From Balneolaceae bacterium (GTDB taxonomy: Bacteria > Bacteroidota > Rhodothermia > Balneolales > Balneolaceae), in NCBI GenBank assembly GCA_017643365.1, contig JAEPNO010000003.1, positions 186,001 through 250,000 of the forward strand: 64,000 nucleotides of DNA. Reading direction: 5' to 3'. Positions within the stretch are counted from its first letter, which is position 1. Every line of letters starts with the position of its first letter. Shown piece after piece: positions 8,200 to 17,575 of this stretch. A program made the position numbers and the translations under genes. The notes beneath the pieces were generated by a model. It ran no database searches and was not told the DNA's origin. It saw only the letters and a list, made by a program, of their open reading frames with translations.

Positions 8200-10419
8200 T
8201 TATTCCATGGTGTCTTTTTTGATAAGGACTTCCCCAAAAGAAATTTCCTGAGCAGCTAAGGCAAGAATGGTGGTAGGAAGCCCTTCAACGCGTTCCTGAA
8301 CCTTTTCGTAATAGGCTTCAAAGTTCTCATCGGGTTCGGCCAGTCCAAGGAACACTAAATCAGCATTTCCCGAGTTTGCTTTCAACACCTCATCGAACGA
8401 ACGAGCCCGTGCCGGAATAATATCTACTTTGGCACGAATCCTGATTTCCTCAAGCAGAGCGAGGATATTTTCTTTGGTTGGATCAACAGCGTCTTCATCT
8501 TGCACCATCATTTTGATGTGTACTTCAGCGTCTCGCCAGTCAAGGCTGGTATTCATCAGATAGGCAAGAATCATCATCAAACCACCGTTGCCTTTTAAGC
8601 CTCCCCACCAAACATCGATTCTTTTTCGATTTTTGAACGCTTTGCCCTTATCCACTTTATGCACAATTAGCACATTCCGCTGGAACTCGTGAAATTTTGA
8701 GATCATCCGGCAAAAATCACCTCTAAAATTTGGATCCTCGCTATCACCAAGAATAATGGTATTCGGAGCCAAAGAACCAAGTCCATACGACTGTACCAAA
8801 TCAATCACCCCTTGGAATCGATCATTTGCAGCAATTACTTTTACTAATCCCTGAATTCCTCTTTTTGATAAAAATTCACGGATGTTGTTGGTCATACTTT
8901 GCTTTTGATCCATACTCATCGCTCCTTCAGGAATCAACGAGGCAATACTAAGCAGACCACGGTTGTGCGTAATGGTATTCGCAAAGTCGATGAGATGCCA
9001 TCGTTTTGTGGGAGATCCTGCAAGCACTAATGGATTCGGACGCCAGTTTTTTGGTTCCTGATCTTCACTCAAACGCATCAATCCGGCTCTGATTACTGCC
9101 ATCCAAATTCCACGACCAATATCGCCCCAAGCTGACTGCATCTCGCGGCGCTTCAGCCAAAAAAAGATCAACCCAACGAACAAAAAAGCGACAATGGTTG
9201 CCACAGCGTTAATCAAAAACATCACAGCAATACAGCCTACTGCTCCTAGCAGCGATAGAATCCAGTGCACACGAAATGTTGGGCGAAACGACGGACTTCC
9301 TAAAAATCGCTCTGTCCCTGCAGCCACATTAAGCACTCCATAAGTGGTTAGGAAAAACATGGTAAGAACGGGTGCAATCAGGTTCAAATCACCAAACCAT
9401 ACGGCAACCAATGCGATCACCATCGTAAAAATGGTTCCTAGTCTTGGAGTGTCTTCTTCGCCGGAACCTTTGCCTAACCAGCTTAAAAAGGAAGGTAAAA
9501 TTTGATCTTTTGCCAGTGCTTGCAACACTCTTGGTGCTCCTAAAATACTGCCTACTGCACTGGAAAGGGTTGCGCCCCAAACTCCGACTAAAATGGCGTC
9601 GCCCCAAAATGAAATATCGCGCATCACCAAAGGATCGTTGAGCAATGATGCTGTGTCTGCCCGCATCGCCAAAATGAAAGGCAGAGCCATGTAAATGACG
9701 TAACCTGTTCCGATAGCGGCGAATGTTCCTGTGGGTATGGATTTGTTTGGTGATTGCAGATCGCCCGACATATTTACGCCGGCCATGATACCCGTTACCG
9801 CAGGGAAAAACACCGCAAACACCACCCAGAAATTCTCAGGATTCTCGGTTTGGATATCCATAAAACTGCTGGTTGCAGATTCCAAAGGACTACCAAAAAT
9901 CAGACTGATCAAACTAATTGCAATCCCAATCATGATCACATACTGAGCACGAATAGCTGCTTTTGCTGAAGCGAGCGCTAACACCGAAACCAGAATCGTG
10001 GTGACAATTCCGATCATTTTTTCGCTGATTCCAGGAAAAACTCTCCCCAAACTTTCGGCAAAACCAACGGTGTATAATGCCACGGATAAAGCCTGAGCGA
10101 AATACAATGGAATCCCAATCGCGCCGCCAGATTCGATGCCCAACGAGCGACTGATCATGTAATAAGCGCCACCTATTCGAACTCGTTGATCGGTGGCAAT
10201 GGAGGCTATGGAAAGTCCCGTTAGAAACGTGATGCTGGTTGAAAGTGTTACGATTAACAACGTTCCGATCAGGCCAACATTGGCAACCACCCAGCCAAAA
10301 CGGAGGTACATAATTACCCCAAGAATAGTGAGAATGGAAGGAGTAAAAACTCCGCCAAATGTACCCAGACCACCTTCTTTTGCAGAAATTACCTGCTGTT
10401 TATGATTCAGTTTTGCCAA
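8200..10419 (-). CDS. SLC12-like cation-chloride/amino-acid transporter
   Basis: A 739-residue membrane protein. The opening GTFGGVFTPSILTILGVIMY and the following twelve or so membrane segments (to about residue 440) match the APC/SLC12 family (Na-K-Cl cotransporter relatives). The C-terminal 290 residues are soluble, and the last part (about 580-735) resembles the regulatory/USP-like tail seen in bacterial and eukaryotic SLC12 proteins. Bacterial members are poorly studied, so the transported ion or solute is not known. It is a single gene, upstream of the exporter operon on the same strand. Confidence 0.85.
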   Translation of the reverse strand: MAKLNHKQQVISAKEGGLGTFGGVFTPSILTILGVIMYLRFGWVVANVGLIGTLLIVTLSTSITFLTGLSIASIATDQRVRIGGAYYMISRSLGIESGGAIGIPLYFAQALSVALYTVGFAESLGRVFPGISEKMIGIVTTILVSVLALASAKAAIRAQYVIMIGIAISLISLIFGSPLESATSSFMDIQTENPENFWVVFAVFFPAVTGIMAGVNMSGDLQSPNKSIPTGTFAAIGTGYVIYMALPFILAMRADTASLLNDPLVMRDISFWGDAILVGVWGATLSSAVGSILGAPRVLQALAKDQILPSFLSWLGKGSGEEDTPRLGTIFTMVIALVAVWFGDLNLIAPVLTMFFLTTYGVLNVAAGTERFLGSPSFRPTFRVHWILSLLGAVGCIAVMFLINAVATIVAFLFVGLIFFWLKRREMQSAWGDIGRGIWMAVIRAGLMRLSEDQEPKNWRPNPLVLAGSPTKRWHLIDFANTITHNRGLLSIASLIPEGAMSMDQKQSMTNNIREFLSKRGIQGLVKVIAANDRFQGVIDLVQSYGLGSLAPNTIILGDSEDPNFRGDFCRMISKFHEFQRNVLIVHKVDKGKAFKNRKRIDVWWGGLKGNGGLMMILAYLMNTSLDWRDAEVHIKMMVQDEDAVDPTKENILALLEEIRIRAKVDIIPARARSFDEVLKANSGNADLVFLGLAEPDENFEAYYEKVQERVEGLPTTILALAAQEISFGEVLIKKDTME

Positions 10420-10493
10420 GCGCGATGAATTTAATTGTGCCCAAAGTAGGGCTTTGAAACGATAGGATTAAGAATAAATCGACTTAAATGCGA

Positions 10494-10904
10494 TTACTTC
10501 AATGCTAATCCTGTGGCCAAATCAAAGGTGGTTTCGGGCTGCGAATAGTCGATGATAGATTTAGGATCGTTGTTTTCATCAACAACTACGGTGCGGGGTT
10601 TATACTCGGCGGCTTCTTCGGGCGTCATCTCTGCGTAAGAAATTATGATTACCCGATCACCAACTTGGGTAAGTCGGGCAGCGGCACCGTTCATGCAGCA
10701 AACACGACTGCCACGCTCGCCGGGAATGGTATACGTTTCAAGGCGCGATCCGTTGGTAATATTTAGCACCTGCACTTTTTCGTACGGTAACAAATGCGCT
10801 GCATCCAGCAGGTCCTGATCAATAGTAATGCTTCCCTCGTAATTCAGGTTCGCTTCAGTAACCACCATCTGGTGCAATTTCGATTTAAACATGGTTAGCT
10901 TCAT
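10494..10904 (-). CDS. panD: Aspartate 1-decarboxylase
   Basis: A 136-residue pyruvoyl enzyme that makes beta-alanine from aspartate for pantothenate and CoA synthesis. The self-cleavage site is Gly24-Ser25 in NYEGSITID, at the same position as in E. coli PanD; Ser25 becomes the pyruvoyl group. The conserved [14 protein letters not shown] follows, with an unusual Cys pair in place of the more common II/VV. It directly follows panC with a three-base gap, so the two genes of the pathway are co-transcribed. Confidence 0.97.
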   Translation of the reverse strand: MKLTMFKSKLHQMVVTEANLNYEGSITIDQDLLDAAHLLPYEKVQVLNITNGSRLETYTIPGERGSRVCCMNGAAARLTQVGDRVIIISYAEMTPEEAAEYKPRTVVVDENNDPKSIIDYSQPETTFDLATGLALK

Positions 10905-10907
10905 TGC

Positions 10908-11759
10908 TCAACACTCAAAAATAATGTTATCAATTAGTCTGGTTTTTCCCAGATAAACGGCCGTTGCCAGTACATATCTTTCTCCCTTGGATAATTTGGC
11001 AACCGGTTCCATTCGATTCATGGAGAACGTGTTAAAATAATCATTTTTGAAGCCTTTTGCTTCTAACTCGTCCTGCTTTGTTTTAAACAATGATTGAGGC
11101 TCCATCAATCCTGCTTGAATTTCTTCGACACATTCACGCATTTTCTTAAATAACAGGGGCGCGAGTGCTCGTTCTTCGTCGCTCAGATAAGCATTTCGGC
11201 TGCTTAGCGCCAAGCCATCTTCTGCTCGTTCGATGGGAGCCATCACCAGCTCTAGGTCGTGATTAAACTCGTTCACCATTTGCTGGATGATCTGAAACTG
11301 CTGATAATCTTTCTGCCCAAACACTGCAATATCAGGTTGAACAATGTTGAATAGTTTGTTTACTACGAGCGCAATTCCTTGAAAGTATCCCGGGCGACTT
11401 CCACCATCCAGATGCTTATTCAGCACATCAATTTCTATACGGAAGAACTTCTCACCCGATCCGTACATAATTTCATCGTTGGGAGTAAATACCGTGCCAA
11501 CTCCTTCTTGCCTGCAAAACTCCAGATCACGTTCAATTGTGCGTGGGTACGATCCAAAATCTTCGTTTGGCCCAAATTGCTCGGGGTTCACATAAATAGA
11601 TACTACGATATGATCGGCATGTTTTTTTGCTCTTCGGATAAGAGAAAGATGGCCATTGTGAAGAGCACCCATAGTTGGCACAAAGGCTACTTTTTTATTC
11701 TGAAGCTGAAGCTTTTTAACTACGCCTCGAATTTCACCTATGGATTGAACTATTTTCAT
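10908..11759 (-). CDS. panC: Pantoate--beta-alanine ligase (pantothenate synthetase)
   Basis: This enzyme joins pantoate and beta-alanine using ATP. Visible motifs are VPTMGALHNGHLSLI (nucleotide-binding HxGH), YVNPEQFGPNEDF, FGQKDYQQ and LALSSRNAYLS (KMSKS-like loop). The length of about 283 residues is normal. The ATG at 11759 is preferred to a GTG two codons upstream. The start lies only seven bases after a hairpin with a U-run, so either transcription reads through that hairpin or it acts as an attenuator. The gene is followed by panD. Confidence 0.96.
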   Translation of the reverse strand: MKIVQSIGEIRGVVKKLQLQNKKVAFVPTMGALHNGHLSLIRRAKKHADHIVVSIYVNPEQFGPNEDFGSYPRTIERDLEFCRQEGVGTVFTPNDEIMYGSGEKFFRIEIDVLNKHLDGGSRPGYFQGIALVVNKLFNIVQPDIAVFGQKDYQQFQIIQQMVNEFNHDLELVMAPIERAEDGLALSSRNAYLSDEERALAPLLFKKMRECVEEIQAGLMEPQSLFKTKQDELEAKGFKNDYFNTFSMNRMEPVAKLSKGERYVLATAVYLGKTRLIDNIIFEC

Positions 11760-11765
11760 AAACAC

Positions 11766-11793
11766 AAAAAAGAGACATCATTTCTGATGCCTC
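11766..11793 (-). terminator. Intrinsic terminator hairpin just before panC
   Basis: Read on the - strand, a 9-bp stem (GAGGCATCA with TGATGTCTC, one G-U pair) closes a four-base loop and is followed by six U. It ends the protease transcript about 70 bases after its stop. It is also immediately upstream of the panC start, which leaves almost no room for a separate promoter. Confidence 0.75.
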
Positions 11794-11861
11794 ATGATAA
11801 AAACGATTGATTTGAAATCCGTCTAATTTAAGAAATCCTGAACCTGATTATGGAGTTAAAA

Positions 11862-13817
11862 TTATTTTTGAAGTAATAGTTGTATTGAGGTTTCAAACGA
11901 TCCCGCTTGCAATTTTGCAATATAAACTCCACTCGGAAGTGAAGAGGCTTCCCAAACTATTTCATATGAACCAGCACTCATTTCCTTATCAATCAATAAT
12001 GCTACTTCTCGCCCTAAAACGTCAAAAACCGTGAGATTAACATGGATTTTTTCCGGGATTTCAAATGTAATTGTAGTAGATGGATTAAATGGATTTGGAT
12101 AATTCTGTTTTAAAACAAAGTTTTCTGGTAACTCAGAAAAATTATAGGGTATAATTTTGGGATCAGGACACCCAACACAACCTGTTGTCGAAATATATTC
12201 AATATCTTCATCTGTGCTTGATTTAGAATCTGTAACAACAAGCTTTAAATAAAAAGCACTATTTACGCTTTGTCCATATGAAGATGAAGAACTAACTTGA
12301 GTCCATGGTCCGAAAAACGGATTTGTTGCCTTATACCATTTATATGTAAATGGTGTATTCCCAGAATTTGTTTCTGCTGTCCAGCTACCATATGAACCTG
12401 GTGAAACTACAGTTAACCCATTGATATGTGCCTCTACTGGACCGTACATACCATTCATTGTAGTTGCCCCTGTATTATTTGGATCTAACCAATCTTTAAG
12501 TCTTGTTGAAGAAGTACCCCCACCATTCCATGAGGAAAACAAAGCTCCATAATGTGTTCCTTTATTTGGATCACAGCCAGAATAACCATTTCCAGCGTGA
12601 TCCTGCCCAATAATTCGTCCGTTTTGATCAAACAAAGGAGACCCTGATGAACCCGGCTCAGTTGTTCCGATATCCCAATTTGAAACATACCAATGAGTAT
12701 TTGAAAGGGATTTAGTGGGTGTATCGGAATCTTGTGCAAATTTTTTAATGTCCGCTCTTGGGTGGTGGATCCCAACAACAGAGCTAGGATAACTAGTCAA
12801 TCTTGACCATCCTGCATAATAAGGATAATAATTTGGAGGAGGAGTTATTGAAAGCTCTAATAATAGAAAATCAGAAATGTTTCTAGCACTTCGAAATGTA
12901 GCCCCAGAAATAGTTTGATACGTTGGTCCATCAATATTCGAGCAAGTAGGACTTTCATAATTAAACATGAATATCCATGACTCAACATCATTTAACTCTG
13001 AAGAAGATAAATTGCCATCAAGATTTACATCTCCACAATGATATGCTGTAAGATAATATGGAGTGTAATTTTCTGATTTATTATTAATTAAGGCACCTGA
13101 GCAAATTCTCTGACCACTATCTGTAATTATCATTGTAACTGAATGCTTTTCATCCTGCCAACTATTGGCTTGCGAGCAATTAACATTTAAATTACAAGAT
13201 GATGAATCACCAAATTTGCCCTTCATATTTTCATTACTAAAAACAGACTTATATCCATGTACAACAGAAGATATGTTAAGTATTCCTTGTCCTCTCATTT
13301 TATTAGGCTCAAAATATTCAAGTGTAACTGCACTCCCAGTAATCGGTTGAATAGAAAATTTACCATATGGTTTATTATTTAAACTTGTGAACGCACCAAT
13401 CACTTCACTTTTGTCATCATTATAGACAAAAAGAGTTGCGCTATCGGGTATAAAGAATTCTCTAAAAATAAGACCAATTGTACTAGCGTTCGGTGATTCT
13501 ATTCTTAACCTCCATACTCTTCCATCTACTAATTCTGACCATAAACCGGAATTATCTAAACCATAATCTACTTCACGGCCGTATCCAAAGCGTGGTGGTC
13601 TTACTCTATCAGATGATTTGTCCAATTCGTCTTCATCAATCAAAGCCTGGACATCGATATTCGATAATAGCTTGGTTTGAATATCTAATTGTAATGACGT
13701 TTGTTGACTTTTAGGAGTACCCTCCGTTCGTATTTGTGCTACTAATTTTATACTTGTCAACGATATAAGTATAACTGATAGATAAAAAAACATAAATATA
13801 TTCTTGTTCCCCTTCAT
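11862..13817 (-). CDS. Secreted trypsin-like serine protease with T9SS sorting tail
   Basis: A 651-residue exported protease of the S1 fold, close to lysyl-endopeptidase-type enzymes. The signal peptide is residues 1-27. The triad is His260 (LTAYHCGD), Asp316 (NISDFLLLEL) and Ser391 (GSSGSP). An EF-hand-like loop, DVNLDGNLSSSE, follows the catalytic His at 263-274. After the protease comes an Ig-like region (about 460-545). The C-terminal type IX sorting domain is about 563-651 (NYPNPFNPSTTI, FDVLGREV, LPSGVYIAKL). It should be exported by the type IX system and attached or released at the surface. It lies two bases after a lipoprotein gene. Confidence 0.92.
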   Translation of the reverse strand: MKGNKNIFMFFYLSVILISLTSIKLVAQIRTEGTPKSQQTSLQLDIQTKLLSNIDVQALIDEDELDKSSDRVRPPRFGYGREVDYGLDNSGLWSELVDGRVWRLRIESPNASTIGLIFREFFIPDSATLFVYNDDKSEVIGAFTSLNNKPYGKFSIQPITGSAVTLEYFEPNKMRGQGILNISSVVHGYKSVFSNENMKGKFGDSSSCNLNVNCSQANSWQDEKHSVTMIITDSGQRICSGALINNKSENYTPYYLTAYHCGDVNLDGNLSSSELNDVESWIFMFNYESPTCSNIDGPTYQTISGATFRSARNISDFLLLELSITPPPNYYPYYAGWSRLTSYPSSVVGIHHPRADIKKFAQDSDTPTKSLSNTHWYVSNWDIGTTEPGSSGSPLFDQNGRIIGQDHAGNGYSGCDPNKGTHYGALFSSWNGGGTSSTRLKDWLDPNNTGATTMNGMYGPVEAHINGLTVVSPGSYGSWTAETNSGNTPFTYKWYKATNPFFGPWTQVSSSSSYGQSVNSAFYLKLVVTDSKSSTDEDIEYISTTGCVGCPDPKIIPYNFSELPENFVLKQNYPNPFNPSTTITFEIPEKIHVNLTVFDVLGREVALLIDKEMSAGSYEIVWEASSLPSGVYIAKLQAGSFETSIQLLLQK

Positions 13818-13818
13818 C

Positions 13819-14286
13819 TTATTGCCCCACTCTCTGACTTAAATTAATAGTCTTTGTATTATTATATAACAATATCAGTATGTCATTGTTTATTTCATAT
13901 GCGATATCACCGTTTACTGCACCTACAAATTCTAACAGCCTTGAACCTTCTGGTTCGTTGATTTCTGTCATATACATTATTTTAATAAATATGCTATCAC
14001 TAGAATTTGAATAAATTCCTTTAAAAGAATTATACGCTAGAGGTCCATTTTCTTTTTGATAACTACCTCCTGAAAAGGTACTGTCTTCATGAAATTCGAT
14101 AAAAATCCCCACTGAGCCTAGATCTGTACTCCTACTGTCTACAATTCCAAAAGAAGTTACATCCCAAGTTTGATCAATTAAAGTAGGTGTTGTGCTTTTT
14201 TCATTCACATCGGTAGGTATAGATCTGCTTTGACAGGCGAAAAAAACTACTACACTCAACACTATCGGATAACATAGATGTTTCAT
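13819..14286 (-). CDS. Small lipoprotein, META/HslJ-like
   Basis: A 155-residue protein with a lipoprotein signal (VVVFFAC, lipid Cys at 18). The rest (LIDQTWDVTSFG..., FIEFHEDSTFSGG) resembles the META/HslJ fold, in which a short 'W-L-x-S/T' strand opens a small beta sheet. It is just upstream of the secreted protease gene on the same strand (two-base gap), so the two are probably co-transcribed. A function is not evident. Confidence 0.6.
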   Translation of the reverse strand: MKHLCYPIVLSVVVFFACQSRSIPTDVNEKSTTPTLIDQTWDVTSFGIVDSRSTDLGSVGIFIEFHEDSTFSGGSYQKENGPLAYNSFKGIYSNSSDSIFIKIMYMTEINEPEGSRLLEFVGAVNGDIAYEINNDILILLYNNTKTINLSQRVGQ

Positions 14287-14824
14287 ATTACTCTCCAGTT
14301 ATTTTACATTTATATACAAATGTATTTACTAAAAAAAATACTTTTAGTCAACCATTATTTATCCCTATATCTCTAACAATTAAATTCAAATGCTCTAATA
14401 AAAAAGACGCTCAAATTAGCGCCTCTGGTTTAAAAACTATTTGAGTTTATATCGCCAAACGCTAGTTCAAGATCTGATTAGTCAGCACTAGTTTAAGTGT
14501 CCGCTTGGACTAAAAGCACCAGCGGGTATTGGCGCTAGTTTTGGGCATACACAAACCTTGGAGGCATTGGGACACCAGCGGATGCTGGCGCTAGTTTTGG
14601 AGGAAAAGCTTAAATGACGCTCACAATATCCTTTAAAAGGTATTTTCCGCTAGGTGTCTTTTTCTCTCTCCAACAATCTCTTTAACAAGAGTGCTCAATG
14701 CAACTTTAAGAACTAATTGAGCTGGGACCTTAATACTTTACACAAGCCTTGACCTTCCAACCGCACAAGCGGACGCTTGCGCTAGAATGTGCAAGCACTA
14801 GTTTTGCATAAATTAATCTTGTCG
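14287..14824. repeat. 538-bp spacer with short CCAGCGG / GCGCTAGT repeats
   Basis: No gene was found here. From about 14480 to 14810 the spacer holds related short units: ACCAGCGGGTATTGGCGCTAGT (given here as ACCAGCGG and GGCGCTAGT pieces), ACCAGCGGATGCTGG with GCGCTAGTTTTGG, and CAAGCGGACGCTTGCGCTAG. Each is a small inverted repeat (CCAGC...GCTGG or CAAGCG...CGCTTG) followed by GCGCTAG. A reversed copy starts near 14500 (GTCCGCTTGG). These look like a local family of palindromic repeats. Confidence 0.6.
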
Positions 14825-16618
14825 TTAAACCGAACGATCAACATCGAATTCTTCTAGAATTTCTTTCACTCGATTTACGAATGCCCCGCCATGTGCTCCA
14901 TCTATTATTCGGTGATCGTAACTCATGCTTAAGAACATCATGTGTCGGATCGCTATTACATCGCCTTGCGGAGTTTCCATCACAACCGGACGTTTAACAA
15001 TGGCACCGGTTCCAAGAATGGCCACCTGCGGCTGGCTGATGATCGGTGTTCCCATCAAGTTTCCAACACTTCCGTAATTGGTTAGGGTGATGGTTCCACC
15101 CACTAAATCGTCCGGGCTGAGTTTTTTGCTTCGAGCTTTAGCTGCAACCTCGTTCACCGATTCGGCAAGACCTACCAGATTTTTCTGCTGTGCTTTTTTC
15201 ATCACCGGTACGATCAATCCGCCTTCACCGCCGCTACCCAGAGCCACTGCAATTCCGAAATTGATGTCTTTTTTGATGTGAATTTCATCGCCAACCACCG
15301 AGCTGTTCATCATCGGGAATTCCAGCATCGCTTTGATTATGGCTTCCACAAATAATGGCGTGAAGGTTAATTTTACACCCGTTTTCTTCTGGAAAGCTAC
15401 TTTATTGGCATTTCTCCAGTTCACCATGTTGGTCACATCCACTTCAGCAAAAGTAGTAACGTGCGCTGAGGTCTGCTTCGACTCCACCATATGCTTGGCA
15501 ATCATCTTGCGCATACGATCCATTTTCACAATCTCAACATCACCGGTAATTTGCTTCGAAACATCCAACTGTCCGGCAGAAATCGCTTCTTTATCTTTCG
15601 GAGAATCTGATTTTGGCTGAGGCTTCGTCATCGTTGATGTTGCGGCAGTTGACTGCGCTTTAACCGATCCACGGTTCTCCACATAGTTCAAAATATCTTT
15701 CTTAGAAACACGTCCACCTTGTCCGGTGCCTTCAATGCTTTCCAATTCCTGCACCGAGATTCCTTCTTCCTTCGCAATCGAACGAACCAATGGCGAGAAA
15801 AACTTGCCATCCGAACTAGTGCGGGGAATTCCATCTTCGCCATTAGGTGATGCACCGCTAGCCAATAACTGTTCCGGCGTCATTTGGGCAATATCGTCTT
15901 TGGTCATTCCCTTGCCGGAATCTGCTTTCTTCTCTTCTTTCTTCGGCGCGCTCTTTTTTGCGGATGATTTCGCTTTACCGCTTCCTGATCCTGTAGAAAT
16001 AACGGCGATCACTTGCCCAACTTCGATGGTTTCATCCGCTTGAGCCATGATTTCAACCAGTGTTCCTTTGGCCGGAGACGGCACTTCGCTATCCACTTTA
16101 TCCGTAGAAATCTCGAGCAGAGTCTCGTCTTCTTCTACCGAGTCGCCCACTTCTTTGCTCCATTCAATTACCGTAGCTTCCACTACCGACTCGCCCATTT
16201 GTGGCATCACAACTTCGATGCGCTCTCCGTCATCATCGCCTGAGTCATCCGCTTCCTCGCCAGATTCTTCTTCTACTTCTTCACTTTCCGATTCCTGAGT
16301 TTCTTCTTCGGCTTCAGGCTCTTCTTCTTTTTCTTCAGATGCAGATTCATTGCTACCTGCATCGCCCGCGGCATCGGCATCCGTTTCGATAATGGCAATT
16401 GGCTTGCCCACTTCGATGGTATCGCCTTCTTCCACCAGTATTTCAACCAGCGTTCCGGCTTCGGGGGATGGCACTTCGCTATCCACTTTGTCGGTCGCAA
16501 TTTCGAGCAGGGTTTCGTCAACCTCTACCGTATCGCCCACACTCTTACTCCACTCGATAACAGTTCCTTCCATTACCGACTCTCCCATCTGGGGCATTAC
16601 AACTTCTACCTTTGCCAT
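14825..16618 (-). CDS. 2-oxoacid dehydrogenase E2 (dihydrolipoyl acyltransferase), two lipoyl domains
   Basis: This 597-residue E2 subunit has two lipoyl domains (about 1-78 and 138-212), each with the lipoylated Lys in TDKVDSEVPSP. An acidic Glu/Ser-rich linker lies between them. Then come the E1/E3-binding domain (near FFSPLVRSIAKEEGIS, about 275-315) and the catalytic domain (about 365-597) ending in the active-site motif SYDHRIIDG. Which complex it serves (branched-chain, 2-oxoglutarate or pyruvate) cannot be fixed. No E1 or E3 gene is next to it. The start at 16618 (MAKVEVVMPQ) is chosen because the lipoyl domain begins there; a start at 16657 adds 13 residues of no known value. Confidence 0.9.
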   Translation of the reverse strand: MAKVEVVMPQMGESVMEGTVIEWSKSVGDTVEVDETLLEIATDKVDSEVPSPEAGTLVEILVEEGDTIEVGKPIAIIETDADAAGDAGSNESASEEKEEEPEAEEETQESESEEVEEESGEEADDSGDDDGERIEVVMPQMGESVVEATVIEWSKEVGDSVEEDETLLEISTDKVDSEVPSPAKGTLVEIMAQADETIEVGQVIAVISTGSGSGKAKSSAKKSAPKKEEKKADSGKGMTKDDIAQMTPEQLLASGASPNGEDGIPRTSSDGKFFSPLVRSIAKEEGISVQELESIEGTGQGGRVSKKDILNYVENRGSVKAQSTAATSTMTKPQPKSDSPKDKEAISAGQLDVSKQITGDVEIVKMDRMRKMIAKHMVESKQTSAHVTTFAEVDVTNMVNWRNANKVAFQKKTGVKLTFTPLFVEAIIKAMLEFPMMNSSVVGDEIHIKKDINFGIAVALGSGGEGGLIVPVMKKAQQKNLVGLAESVNEVAAKARSKKLSPDDLVGGTITLTNYGSVGNLMGTPIISQPQVAILGTGAIVKRPVVMETPQGDVIAIRHMMFLSMSYDHRIIDGAHGGAFVNRVKEILEEFDVDRSV

Positions 16619-16815
16619 AAAATGTTTGTTTTTTAGCGCCTGAACGGCATTTTTCATTCAAATAAACAGGGGCGTAAAGTTCCGTATAATTCTGATTAGT
16701 TCAAAATCGCACTATCGAGTAAAACCAATGAAAAAGCGCTTTTCTGAAAGTTAAAAAAACAACTTTTACATCGCCCTTTGCAAACTATATTGATAGCATC
16801 AACGTTGCCTAAATC

Positions 16816-17376
16816 ATGAAACATTCCAACATCATTTCCCTGCTATTTTTGCTCGGTCAACATGCCTTTGGCCAAGCTACTATTTCGATAGAGTCACAAG
16901 CGTATCCTGCCGGATTTATCAACAGTTTAAGAATTGATTATGCCTTAACTGATCAAATTCAGCTTTTTGCCCGAGGCGGAGTGAATGAAACCGATCGCCA
17001 GAATTGGGGTGTTAAAGATAACGAAGAAGGTAACGGTACCGGCTTTGGCGCCGGGGTAGAGATTTCAAGTTCTCACATCAAAAACCTTTCGCTTATTTTG
17101 CGATCTGATCTTTGGTTTATGGATATCGACTGGACCAATTTTGATACAGTTTGCCCAATTGCACCGCCGTGTTTTGAAAACCGTTTTGATGGAACGAGCA
17201 AGGTTACTGTGCTTCAGCCTACCCTAGGAGTTGGGTATCAAATACCACTATTTGGCTCCTTCTTTCTTAAACCCTCCGTAAATATAGGCTACGAAATCAA
17301 CGTGTACACCCGTGGCGAACCGGTTGGCGAAGGCGCTATTTTATTGGGTGGAATTCAAGTTGGGTATGAGTTTTAA
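16816..17376 (+). CDS. Outer-membrane beta-barrel-like protein (copy 1)
   Basis: A 186-residue protein with a signal peptide (to about FGQA) and alternating beta strands with aromatic ends (LFARGGVNETDRQNWG, VGYQIPLFGSFFL, ILLGGIQVGYEF-stop). The terminal Phe fits an outer-membrane barrel. It is a paralogue of 18561-19148: both share the order 'RGGVN-T-R-WG', 'LRSDLWFMDIDWT', and the identical ending GAILLGGIQVGYEF. The 3' flanks are also duplicated. Function is unknown. Confidence 0.7.
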   Translation: MKHSNIISLLFLLGQHAFGQATISIESQAYPAGFINSLRIDYALTDQIQLFARGGVNETDRQNWGVKDNEEGNGTGFGAGVEISSSHIKNLSLILRSDLWFMDIDWTNFDTVCPIAPPCFENRFDGTSKVTVLQPTLGVGYQIPLFGSFFLKPSVNIGYEINVYTRGEPVGEGAILLGGIQVGYEF

Positions 17377-17526
17377 TTTAAACTTTGCTCAAAATAAATT
17401 TATACACCCGCTTGGATAATTCCCATCAACCCAACCAATTTACTAAGGTGCAATTCTTAATAAGGGACAATTCGGACCAGGCTTACTAACGAACATTACT
17501 CAGGGAAAATTGGTGAATTGTCTTAC
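17322..17526 (+). repeat. Duplicated 3' end and flank, copy 1 (with 19089-19285)
   Basis: The sequence from the last codons of the first barrel gene through about 150 bases after its stop is repeated after the second barrel gene at 19089-19285. Shared blocks include GGGTGGAATTCAAGTTGGGT, TTGCTCAAAATAAATTT, CACCCGCTTGGATAATTCCC and ACAATTCGG. The copies have drifted, so this is an old tandem duplication. The end carries split halves of the palindrome seen intact at 3819. Confidence 0.8.
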
Positions 17527-17575
17527 TGTATAATATTCATATATTCAATTCGTTGACTGCTAAACATTCTTATAA

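Noticed and set aside
11379-11810. 143-codon frame opposite panC
   Set aside because: It runs antisense to conserved panC motifs and through the terminator; not a gene.
16273-16643. Several Ser-rich or Lys-rich frames around the E2 linker
   Set aside because: They are other-frame readings of the Glu/Ser-rich low-complexity linker of the E2 gene.
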